Source: Parvularculaceae bacterium
GTDB taxonomy: Bacteria > Pseudomonadota > Alphaproteobacteria > Caulobacterales > Parvularculaceae
DNA: 13,207 nucleotides
Assembly (NCBI GenBank): GCA_004213235.1
Contig: SHAI01000045.1
Coordinates: 1-13,207 of the forward strand
Reading direction: 5' to 3'
Shown here one piece after another: positions 7,139 to 13,207 of this stretch (positions are counted from its first letter, which is position 1; every line of letters starts with the position of its first letter). The notes below the pieces were generated by a model. The model was given only the letters and a program-made list of their open reading frames with translations. It made no database searches and was not told the DNA's origin. A program made the translations under genes and the position numbers.

Positions 7139-8154
7139 ACCAAGGCAAAGCGCACGCACATAAGGGCCCGCTGATCTCTGCCCATGCGCTGAGCGAGATC
7201 ATCAGTGCGCAAGGCGTTAAAGTGATAGACGGGAGCTGGCGATTAGCCCCCGCAGCGGCCCCGGCATCGGCCGCATTCGAAAAGCGTCGCATTCCCGGCG
7301 CGGTGTTCTTTGACCTGGATGCGATTGCCGATCAGGCGAGCGACTTACCGCATATGCTGCCCACCCGCGCGCAGTTTGACGATGCAGTAAGACGACTTGG
7401 CGTCACGCGAAATGATACCATAATCATCTATGACGATGCTGGGATATTCTCTGCCCCTCGGGTCTGGTGGACGTTTCGGGTCATGGGTTACCCGAATGTT
7501 CAGGTGTTGGATGGCGGCTTGCCAGCCTGGTGCGCGGCTGGTCACGTTCTGGACGAACAAATGGCTGAAGCCATCCGGTCTCTACCGCCGGAGCCCGAAT
7601 GCGCCGCGCCCTCACACGCCGTGGTGACAGATGCCGTGGTGCCAGATGCCGTGGTGCCAGACGCAGTAGTGACAGACGCCGCATCAATGCCGGGTTTCAA
7701 GGTCGCCGGCAAAGAACACGTCCTTGAAGCGTGCCAGCCAACCGACCCGCGCGCTGTCATTTTGGACGCGCGCCCCAGCGCCCGTTTTCTCGGCAATGCT
7801 CCGGAGCCGCGTCCGGGCCTGCGCGCAGGCGCGATGCCAAACGCCATCAACCTGCCCTCTGCCAGTGTTCTGACCGAAGCGGGCACCATGCGCCGTCGCA
7901 CCGATCTTGTAGAGGTTTTCGACCAATTGGGCGTCGTATCCGGCGAAAACGTCATTGCGACCTGCGGTTCCGGGGTTACGGCGGCCATCCTCATTTTAGC
8001 GTTGGAATTGACGGGCCATGGGCACCACGCATTATATGACGGATCGTGGGCTGAATGGGGGCTTGAAAAATACGCCGCTACATTACCGGTCGTAACGGCT
8101 TGCCCCACGCAAGTCGCAAGGAATTTAGGACACCAGAATGGGCACGAAGCTTGA
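7135..8154 (+). CDS. sseA: 3-mercaptopyruvate sulfurtransferase, two rhodanese domains
   Basis: It transfers sulfane sulfur from 3-mercaptopyruvate to thiol or cyanide acceptors. The 339-residue protein has an inactive N-terminal rhodanese domain (about 12-140; RIPGAVFFDLD at 52-62, VLDGGLPAW at 124-132) and a catalytic C-terminal one (about 186-318; ILDARPSARF at 209-218, loop CGSGVTAA at 277-284, YDGSWAEW at 301-308). Cys277 is the persulfide-forming residue. The CGSGVTA loop is the mercaptopyruvate type rather than the thiosulfate (CRKGVT) type. The protein is longer than typical SseA (about 280) because of an expanded interdomain linker (about 150-185) with four tandem VV(T/P)DA units and a polar C-terminal tail. 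ATG 7135 overlaps the cysK stop by 4 nt, while its own end overlaps the GNAT gene by 17 nt. The three genes are almost certainly one translationally coupled unit. Confidence 0.92.
   Translation: MNQGKAHAHKGPLISAHALSEIISAQGVKVIDGSWRLAPAAAPASAAFEKRRIPGAVFFDLDAIADQASDLPHMLPTRAQFDDAVRRLGVTRNDTIIIYDDAGIFSAPRVWWTFRVMGYPNVQVLDGGLPAWCAAGHVLDEQMAEAIRSLPPEPECAAPSHAVVTDAVVPDAVVPDAVVTDAASMPGFKVAGKEHVLEACQPTDPRAVILDARPSARFLGNAPEPRPGLRAGAMPNAINLPSASVLTEAGTMRRRTDLVEVFDQLGVVSGENVIATCGSGVTAAILILALELTGHGHHALYDGSWAEWGLEKYAATLPVVTACPTQVARNLGHQNGHEA
7621..7680 (+). repeat. Four in-frame 15-bp tandem repeats in the sseA linker
   Basis: Exactly 60 nt form four 15-bp units of the pattern GTGGTGMCAGATGCC with a few substitutions (the third unit ends GACGCA; the fourth reads GTAGTGACAGACGCC). 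Translated, they give VVTDA-VVPDA-VVPDA-VVTDA at residues 163-182, between the two rhodanese domains. The unit is a whole number of codons, so copy changes keep the frame. Confidence 0.93.
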
Positions 8155-8662
8155 CGTTACGATCACCTATCTGGAGCAATGCGAACGCCCGCCCTCAAAG
8201 CCCGTCGCCATGCCTCGGGGCCAGATCGCGATACTGCGCGTGTGCAAGCCAACGGTCCACTATTACCGCTATCTCTATGCCACCGTCGGCGACCCCTATC
8301 ACTGGGTAAGCCGCAAACGCCTGACAGATGACGAATTGAAGAGGATCATCACCGATGAGAACGTCTACATCTATGTTTTGTACTATGAGGGCGCACCGGC
8401 AGGCTTTACGGAAATCGATAACCGCGCTGGCACCGAGGTAGAAATCAAATTTTTCGGCCTCATCCCGGATTATGTCGGCAAAGGTCTCGGCCGCTACTTT
8501 CTCAAACAAAGCATTGACCTTGCATGGCAGCTGAAGCCGGTTCGCGTCATGCTTGAGACGTGTACACTTGACCATCCTGCGGCCTTGCCGCTCTATCAAA
8601 AGCTTGGGTTTAACGTCTTCGACAAACGATCTGGCCAGGTTGAATTGATCGATGACGCATGA
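8138..8662 (+). CDS. GNAT family N-acetyltransferase, substrate unknown
   Basis: The 174-residue protein has the GNAT fold. Acetyl-CoA-binding motif A is FFGLIPDYVGKGLGRYFL at 105-122, with the Q/RxxGxG/A-type turn as VGKGLG (113-118). Motif B is TCTLDHPAALPLYQKLGF at 141-158, with the usual Tyr-x-Lys-x-Gly-Phe end. The N-terminal part (about 20-75) is rich in aromatic residues (HYYRYLY, HWVSRKRL) and presumably shapes the substrate pocket. ATG 8138 is preceded by TTAGGA seven nucleotides upstream, and the gene overlaps the end of the sulfurtransferase by 17 nt, so the start is well placed. Position suggests a role tied to sulfur amino acid metabolism, but nothing in the sequence identifies the acceptor. 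It could equally be a small-molecule or a protein N-terminal acetyltransferase. Confidence 0.9.
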   Translation: MGTKLDVTITYLEQCERPPSKPVAMPRGQIAILRVCKPTVHYYRYLYATVGDPYHWVSRKRLTDDELKRIITDENVYIYVLYYEGAPAGFTEIDNRAGTEVEIKFFGLIPDYVGKGLGRYFLKQSIDLAWQLKPVRVMLETCTLDHPAALPLYQKLGFNVFDKRSGQVELIDDA

Positions 8663-8689
8663 CCCAGACGCGCCGACAAAATTTATCGT

Positions 8690-8719
8690 TTGTTACTTAA
8701 CCACACCCACAATTAGAAT
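8690..8719 (+). promoter_or_regulatory. Candidate sigma-70-type promoter for metC
   Basis: TTGTTA (8690-8695) and TAGAAT (8714-8719) are separated by 18 nt in the 89-nt gap before metC. A start near 8726 would give a leader of about 26 nt. Both boxes match consensus at four or five of six positions. The call rests on pattern alone. Confidence 0.35.
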
Positions 8720-8751
8720 GAGCTTTCTGCCGTTGGAACCCCGTAAACACT

Positions 8752-9924
8752 ATGGATGATAAAACCAAACTGATCACGGCGGGCAGGCCGCACTGGCGCC
8801 CCGCACACCCCGTCAACACACCCGTTGAACGCACCTCAACAATCCTTTTTCCGACCTATGATGATTTCATCGAAGGCAAACGAAAAATTACCTATGGTCG
8901 GCTCGGCACGTCGTCCCACCGCGCCCTGGAAGAAGCCATAACCGCCCTGGAAGGTGGCCTGGAAACCAGATTGGCCCCTTCCGGATTACAGGCCTGCGTG
9001 GCGGCGATATTGGCATTTGTTGAAGCCGGTGACACGGTTTTAATGTCCGATGGCGTCTATGACCCCACCCGGAAATTCGCCGAGAAGTTCTTGAAGAAAT
9101 TCAATGTAGAAACGATCTTCTTTGACCCGACGATTGGGGCCGATATTGACGCATTGATCACACCGAAAACGAAAGTCGTTTTTGCCGAGAGCCCAAGCTC
9201 GCTGACCTTCGAGGTCCATGACTTACCCGCTATCGCCGCTGTTGCACATGCCAATGGCGCCAAAGTGATTGTCGACAACACATGGTCAGCCGGCGTTTAT
9301 TTCAAGCCGCTCTCCCATGGTGCAGATGTCTCCATTCAAGCGTGCACGAAATATTTAAGTGGCCATTCAGATTGTCTTCTTGGTTCGATTACAAGCTGCG
9401 ACGAAACAAGCGCGAAAAAGATTTTCTACTCCCTTTTGCAGCTCGGATCGAATGTGTCCGCCGATGACGCATTTCTGACCTTGCGCGGCATGCGTACTTT
9501 GATGGCGCGCCTGCCCATGCATCAGGAAACCGGGCTAAAGCTTGCCAAATGGCTCACAAAACGCCCCGAAGTCCAAAGGGTACTTCACCCGGCAATCAAG
9601 CAAACACCAGGGCATCAGTTCTGGAAACGGGACTTTACCGGCAGCACGGGATTATTTGGCGTCCTTTTGCATCCGGTTGAAACGCCTGGGCTGAAAGCAT
9701 TCTTCAATGCGTTACGTTTGTTCAGCATGGGTTTCTCCTGGGGCGGGTTTGAGAGCCTGTGCATAGAAGTCGACCCGGAAGCCAACCGCTCAGCCAAACC
9801 ATGGCAGGAAGAAGGCCCGCTGCTTCGCATTCACGCCGGACTGGAAGCGGCAAATGATCTGATTACAGATTTAGACACCGCATTTAAAGCCATGGAGGTC
9901 GCCCGCAATGATCAAATTGCCTAA
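8752..9924 (+). CDS. metC: Cystathionine beta-lyase
   Basis: This PLP enzyme of the Cys/Met-metabolism family splits cystathionine to homocysteine, pyruvate and ammonia; MetC enzymes also desulfhydrate cysteine to sulfide. The 390-residue length matches the family. Visible features are TYGRLGT (47-53, phosphate-contact Tyr and Arg), APSGLQA (75-81), the PLP-stacking Tyr103 in GVYDPT, VDNTWSAG with Asp175 (174-181), the PLP lysine Lys200 in TKYLSGHSD (199-207), and FSMGFSWGGFESL (324-336). The SWGG(F/Y)ESL signature separates beta-lyase from cystathionine gamma-synthase and gamma-lyase. Arg359 in LLRIHAGLE is the expected substrate-carboxylate contact. The start has only a weak purine stretch (GGAA, 13 nt upstream). 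The gene lies 89 nt after the GNAT gene and overlaps the PEGA lipoprotein gene by 17 nt. Confidence 0.94.
   Translation: MDDKTKLITAGRPHWRPAHPVNTPVERTSTILFPTYDDFIEGKRKITYGRLGTSSHRALEEAITALEGGLETRLAPSGLQACVAAILAFVEAGDTVLMSDGVYDPTRKFAEKFLKKFNVETIFFDPTIGADIDALITPKTKVVFAESPSSLTFEVHDLPAIAAVAHANGAKVIVDNTWSAGVYFKPLSHGADVSIQACTKYLSGHSDCLLGSITSCDETSAKKIFYSLLQLGSNVSADDAFLTLRGMRTLMARLPMHQETGLKLAKWLTKRPEVQRVLHPAIKQTPGHQFWKRDFTGSTGLFGVLLHPVETPGLKAFFNALRLFSMGFSWGGFESLCIEVDPEANRSAKPWQEEGPLLRIHAGLEAANDLITDLDTAFKAMEVARNDQIA
9894..9899 (+). promoter_or_regulatory. Shine-Dalgarno GGAGGT inside the metC end, for the PEGA gene
   Basis: A near-perfect GGAGGT lies 8 nt before ATG 9908, within the last codons of metC. 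It supports the small overlapping gene as real and fixes its start. Confidence 0.8.
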
Positions 9925-10255
9925 GTTGGAATTGTACCTATCCCGGAACTGGAAAATAGCCATTGGCGCGGCCATTGTTCTGACTGGATGTCAGACGACA
10001 GGCCCCAATGGCGGCACACTGATTAGTGTGACGACAAAGCCAGCCGACGCACAATTAACAGTTGAAGGCTATGGAGCGTGTCAAACACCCTGCACGGTCG
10101 AATTACAAAAGCCGCGCCGCGCAACGCTTGCCAAAGCCGGGTTCCAAAAGGAAGAAATTCTACTGCACACTGACCGGCGCCGGGTGCATATTCCAATGCG
10201 TCTTTCCGCACCAACAGAAGAAATTGAGACCGATACCTTACCTGATCTCAATTAG
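9908..10255 (+). CDS. Small PEGA-domain lipoprotein
   Basis: The 115-residue product begins with a short basic N-region and a hydrophobic run (16-27) ending in the lipobox L-T-G-C, so Cys28 would be lipidated. Gln29 at +2 suggests outer-membrane sorting if the E. coli rule applies. After a Gly/Thr-rich spacer, residues 38-100 look like one PEGA domain: ISVTTKPADAQLTVEG (39-54), a CQTPC pair (58-62), and the LAKAGFQKEE strand (74-83). PEGA domains are small beta-sandwich modules found in surface proteins, and their role here is unknown. Cys58 and Cys62 could form a disulfide. The gene overlaps metC by 17 nt and has a strong ribosome binding site, so it is cotranscribed with metC, though a direct functional link is not obvious. 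It ends convergent to the alcohol dehydrogenase gene. Confidence 0.82.
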   Translation: MIKLPKLELYLSRNWKIAIGAAIVLTGCQTTGPNGGTLISVTTKPADAQLTVEGYGACQTPCTVELQKPRRATLAKAGFQKEEILLHTDRRRVHIPMRLSAPTEEIETDTLPDLN

Positions 10256-10345
10256 ACTAAAACGCGGGCACCACTGACGATCCCGGTAAAGTTGAGCGCG
10301 CTGCGACGCGAAGGGTCGTCCACACAAAGCCCGGCACCGCCCGAT
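10256..10345. other. Convergent intergenic region with imperfect inverted repeat
   Basis: Ninety nt lie between two convergent stop codons. GACGATCCC at 10276-10284 can pair with GGGTCGTC at 10313-10320 (one bulged T), and CGCG motifs inside the loop could pair further. No T-run follows on either strand, so a bidirectional terminator is possible but not demonstrated. Confidence 0.3.
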
Positions 10346-12502
10346 CTACTCAGCGTCACCCGTCTCCAGTGCCCTGTCCTCATTGGCGCGATGGATCACA
10401 TATTCCCGAATTGCGTCACTCTCCTCAGGGGTCAGCGATCCTGAAAAGCTCGCCATACCATTGTCGGTCAGGATCCCATCCTGCACGACGGCCTGCCAGA
10501 CACCCTTATTGCCGAGCGCCCCTGAGCGCCGCAAATCCGGCAAGACCGTGGAGCCGACGGCACCTGGCCCGTGGCAAACAGAACAATAGCGCGCGTACTT
10601 TTGTTTACCCAACGCAATCACTTCGGCTGACGCGCGGCTGGGCGGGGGATCAAGCGGCAGGTTCACAAGCTCTGGCATCTTCGGTAGCTCCGCTGCCGCG
10701 CCAAGCTTAAACACCAGCAAACGCGAGATATTTCTCACCGGCCCTTGATCATTCACCAAATGGCCATCGGAAACGATCGCATAGGCACCACCCCATCCAG
10801 CCAGAACAGCCACATATTGCTCATCGTCCACCGTATAGGTGATCGGTGGCGCAACAATCCCGGTTTGCGCTGCGAAGTTCCAAAGCTTTTCACCCGTGCC
10901 AGCATGGTAAGCGGCGAACTCACTGGAGGAATTACCTTGGAACACCAGCTTCCCACCGGTTGCCAACAGGCCACCATTCCAAGGACCAGCATGCTCGACC
11001 ACCCAACGCGCTTTTTGCGCGACCGGATCCCATGCCATCAGCTTACCTTTCACCGTTTCGTAAACCGAACGGCGGAAGCCAAGATCAGGCGGCAGGTCGC
11101 CCGCGCCCATGTCAAAGCCGACATTAAAGCCGCGCCCCATATCCGGCTTCCAATCCTTCTCAGGCGCATACAGAACCGCCGCTTCAAAGGCGGGGATATA
11201 GACTAGGTTTTCGTCTGGATGATACGCCATCGGGTGCCAGTTATGCCCCCCGAGCGGGCCGGGCATGACCAAGGCAGGCTGCCCTGTTTTGTCAATCCTT
11301 GTTACAGGGTTGAAGATGGGGCGACCATTCTTATCAAACCCTTCGGCCCAATTCTGCGGGATGTATTCTTCTGCAGAAATAAACTCGCCTGTCACGCGGT
11401 CGATCACATAGAAAAAACCGTTCTTCGGTGCCTGCATCAGCACCTGCCGCGCTTTACCCTCGATCTCGATATCGGCAAGGATAATGTGTTGCGTGGCGGT
11501 ATAGTCCCAGGTCTCACCCGGTGTCGTCTGATAGTGCCAGACATATTCGCCCGTATCCGGATTAATGGCGACAATGCTGGACAGATAAAGGTTGTCGCCC
11601 TCGCCGGTGCCGTCTTCACCCGGAGAGCGATAGGCACGGTTCCACGGAGATCCATTGCCGACACCAAAATAGAGAAGGTTCAGGTCAGGATCGTAAGCCA
11701 TCGAATCCCAAACGGTACCGCCCCCGCCAATCGAATCCGATCCACGCAGAACTTCTGTGTTCCAGGTTTCTGCAGCCTGTTGTAAATATTCCGGGCTTTC
11801 GCCGTTCTCATTACCATCCGGCACGGTGTAGAAACGCCACAGCTCGCTGCCATCTTTAGCATCATAGGCGGCAATATAGCCGCGAACGCCGAATTCTGCG
11901 CCGCCATTGCCAATAATGACTTTGCCATCAACCACCCGCGGCGCACCAGTGATGGAATACGCCTTGGTTTGGTCGACCGTCACCACCTCCCATTCGACCT
12001 CACCGGTATCACGGTCGAGTGATACAAGACGGCCATCGAGCGTGCCGAGGAAAAGTGAATTGCCAAAGGCGGCAAGGCCGCGATTTACAACATCACAGCA
12101 CACCTTGACGGCCGTTTCGCCGGGAACTTTGGGATCATAGTCCCACAAGGGTGCGCCCGTTGCGGCGTCAAAAGCTTTGACCTTGCTCCATGCGGTTGTG
12201 ATGTAGAGCTTTCCATCGAGCACGAGCGGCGTTGCTTCCTGACCGCGCGCGGTGTCCATATCAGCAAACCAGGCGAGGCCCAGATCACCGACATTATCCG
12301 CATTCACACTACCCAGCGGCGAGAAGCGCTGCTCGTCATAGGTCCGGCCATGGGAGATCCAGTTGGCGGGATCGTCATCTGCCCCCACCAGCATATCATG
12401 ACTCACGCCGTCTTTTGTGCTGCCATCGACACGATGATCACAGCCCACGACACCCAATGCACCCAGCACCAATAGCGGTGCGGCCCAAAGCCCTTTGCGC
12501 AT
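10346..12502 (-). CDS. PQQ-dependent quinohemoprotein alcohol dehydrogenase, predicted lipoprotein
   Basis: It oxidises alcohols in the periplasm and passes electrons from PQQ through its own heme c to the respiratory chain. The 718-residue protein has a signal peptide ending in the lipobox V-V-G-C (Cys21), an eight-bladed PQQ propeller (about 45-600) and a cytochrome c domain (about 623-710). Seen residues are the vicinal Cys135-Cys136, Glu203 in GGAEFGVRGY and Asn283 in GVGNGSPWN as metal ligands, and catalytic Asp333 in ETWDYTATQ. The heme site is CSVCH (640-644), with Met683 in GMASFSG as likely axial ligand. Thr335, two residues after the catalytic Asp, is not the extra Asp of lanthanide enzymes, so a calcium site is expected. 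This matches type II alcohol dehydrogenases rather than MxaF or XoxF. AGGGAG lies 10 nt before the ATG. No pqq or partner cytochrome genes are in the window. The preferred alcohol cannot be told. Confidence 0.94.
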   Translation of the reverse strand: MRKGLWAAPLLVLGALGVVGCDHRVDGSTKDGVSHDMLVGADDDPANWISHGRTYDEQRFSPLGSVNADNVGDLGLAWFADMDTARGQEATPLVLDGKLYITTAWSKVKAFDAATGAPLWDYDPKVPGETAVKVCCDVVNRGLAAFGNSLFLGTLDGRLVSLDRDTGEVEWEVVTVDQTKAYSITGAPRVVDGKVIIGNGGAEFGVRGYIAAYDAKDGSELWRFYTVPDGNENGESPEYLQQAAETWNTEVLRGSDSIGGGGTVWDSMAYDPDLNLLYFGVGNGSPWNRAYRSPGEDGTGEGDNLYLSSIVAINPDTGEYVWHYQTTPGETWDYTATQHIILADIEIEGKARQVLMQAPKNGFFYVIDRVTGEFISAEEYIPQNWAEGFDKNGRPIFNPVTRIDKTGQPALVMPGPLGGHNWHPMAYHPDENLVYIPAFEAAVLYAPEKDWKPDMGRGFNVGFDMGAGDLPPDLGFRRSVYETVKGKLMAWDPVAQKARWVVEHAGPWNGGLLATGGKLVFQGNSSSEFAAYHAGTGEKLWNFAAQTGIVAPPITYTVDDEQYVAVLAGWGGAYAIVSDGHLVNDQGPVRNISRLLVFKLGAAAELPKMPELVNLPLDPPPSRASAEVIALGKQKYARYCSVCHGPGAVGSTVLPDLRRSGALGNKGVWQAVVQDGILTDNGMASFSGSLTPEESDAIREYVIHRANEDRALETGDAE

Positions 12503-12709
12503 GAAAAGATCGCTCCCTAATTGTTGGCGATATCTTGCCGCTGGGTGCAGCGCTTGTCCATGCCGGACCGGTCGCCCCGGCTTTGCCCGGAATTTCGAAG
12601 TTTATTTCACCGCATTACCGGTGGCTCGCGGGGCATTTGTCCGGCTCAATCACACTTTTACGCGCCCCTCAGTTTGACAGCACGCCGCACCCATGACATC
12701 CGCGGGTGC
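12503..12709. other. Divergent intergenic region (alcohol dehydrogenase / rluD)
   Basis: These 207 nt hold the start regions of two divergent genes. On the plus strand TTGACA at 12674-12679 is a perfect -35 box, but the sequence about 17 nt on (CATCCG) is a poor -10. If used, transcription would begin at or next to the rluD ATG. An inverted repeat GCCGG/CCGGC lies at 12562-12581. On the minus strand a 14-codon open frame (12561 to 12517) ends just before the dehydrogenase ribosome binding site; I see no support for its translation. Confidence 0.4.
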
Positions 12710-13207
12710 ATGAGTGACACATCAGAACAAGACAACTCCGCCTCGCCGGGCACGGGAAACCCGCAAACGCACACCGCCGGGCAAGGACACACCTTAACCG
12801 TTGCCGCTGAAGATAGCGGTACAAGGCTCGACAAATGGTTGGCAGACCATCCCGCAGAGCTGGGTCTGACCCGCTCGCGTTTGAAGGCGCTCATTGAAGG
12901 GGGGGCGCTCAACCGCGGAGATGATGTTTTTAACGATCCGTCCTGGCGGATACGTGAAGGGGAAACCTACACGCTGACCCCACCACCGGTTGTCGCCCCA
13001 ACCCCTAAGGGTGAGGCCATCCCGCTGGATGTCCGTTTTGAGGATGATCACCTCATTGTTGTCATGAAACCGGCTGGACTGGTCGTTCACCCGGCGGCCG
13101 GCAACTGGACAGGAACATTGGTCAACGCCCTCATCGCTCATTGCGGTGACACCCTCTCCGGCGTTGGCGGTGTCGCAAGGCCGGGCATTGTCCACCGCCT
13201 TGATAAA
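12710..13207 (+). CDS. rluD: 23S rRNA pseudouridine synthase RluD, C-terminal part beyond window
   Basis: RluD-type enzymes isomerise uridines in helix 69 of 23S rRNA. The 166 visible residues comprise a polar N-terminal extension (about 1-28), an S4 RNA-binding domain (about 37-90; TRLDKWLAD, TRSRLKALIEGG), and the beginning of the catalytic domain: IPLDVRFEDDHLIVVMKPAG (104-123), VVHPA (125-129) and RPGIVHRLDK (157-166). Asp165 is the catalytic Asp, and the window ends one codon after it. The GVGG...RPGIVHRLDK spacing favours RluD over RluA or RluC. The ATG at 12710 overlaps the stop of a six-codon frame beginning at 12693 (ATGA overlap). There is no Shine-Dalgarno before either start. A start inside the polar leader would also be compatible with the S4 domain. 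Confidence 0.92.
   Translation, partial: MSDTSEQDNSASPGTGNPQTHTAGQGHTLTVAAEDSGTRLDKWLADHPAELGLTRSRLKALIEGGALNRGDDVFNDPSWRIREGETYTLTPPPVVAPTPKGEAIPLDVRFEDDHLIVVMKPAGLVVHPAAGNWTGTLVNALIAHCGDTLSGVGGVARPGIVHRLDK

Noticed and set aside
7542..8108. 188-codon minus-strand open frame inside sseA
   Set aside because: It is antisense to a complete rhodanese-domain protein; its Thr/Ala/Ser-rich product mirrors the 15-bp repeat and codon bias of sseA.
8138..9924. Identical 17-nt overlaps at sseA/GNAT and metC/PEGA
   Set aside because: The overlapping sequences are unrelated; the equal length looks like coincidence.
10745..11785. Plus-strand open frames of 153 and 188 codons within 10745-11785
   Set aside because: Both are antisense to the alcohol dehydrogenase coding sequence, whose motifs run unbroken through this stretch.
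12517..12561. 14-codon minus-strand leader frame before the alcohol dehydrogenase
   Set aside because: No ribosome binding site, no codon pattern of a known leader peptide, and no attenuator-like structure; chance is the simpler explanation.

Overview
This is a gene-dense stretch of about 13.2 kb with moderately high GC. All recognisable proteins look alphaproteobacterial: a DUF502 membrane protein, a DUF3089 protein beside galU, a cysK/sseA/GNAT/metC group, and a PQQ quinohemoprotein alcohol dehydrogenase. I cannot resolve the order or genus by eye. There is no rRNA, tRNA, CRISPR array, insertion sequence, integrase or phage gene. It reads as ordinary chromosome with several notable details, not as a mobile island.

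Layout. The left edge holds the first 250 codons of a minus-strand DUF502 membrane protein whose 3' end lies outside the window. Divergent from it run two plus-strand genes 35 nt apart: a membrane-anchored DUF3089 alpha/beta-hydrolase-like protein and galU (UDP-glucose synthesis). After a 197-nt gap comes a stress pair, phrB (DNA photolyase) and cfa (cyclopropane fatty acid synthase). A sulfur group follows: cysK, overlapped 4 nt (ATGA) by a two-domain mercaptopyruvate sulfurtransferase, overlapped 17 nt by a GNAT acetyltransferase. After an 89-nt gap with a promoter-like sequence comes metC (cystathionine beta-lyase), overlapped 17 nt by a small PEGA-domain lipoprotein gene. Convergent to these, on the minus strand, is a large PQQ-dependent alcohol dehydrogenase with a C-terminal cytochrome c domain and a lipoprotein signal. 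Divergent from it, rluD (23S rRNA pseudouridine synthase) starts and is cut by the right edge one codon after its catalytic Asp.

How the genes work together. cysK makes cysteine from sulfide. metC and the sulfurtransferase release or transfer sulfur from cystathionine or cysteine and from mercaptopyruvate. Together they form a sulfide/persulfide handling group with an unassigned GNAT enzyme tightly coupled in the middle. phrB and cfa deal with light and oxidative damage to DNA and membranes.

The points most worth a second look are: (i) the DUF3089 protein has Gly where the nucleophile Ser of the elbow is expected; (ii) the sulfurtransferase linker contains a perfect-phase 4 x 15 bp repeat; (iii) the quinohemoprotein dehydrogenase appears to be a lipoprotein with Asp at +2 and the calcium-type metal site; (iv) cysK has TAGNTG in place of the usual TSGNTG; (v) the cysK-sulfurtransferase-GNAT-metC neighbourhood itself. 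I found no clearly new multi-gene system.
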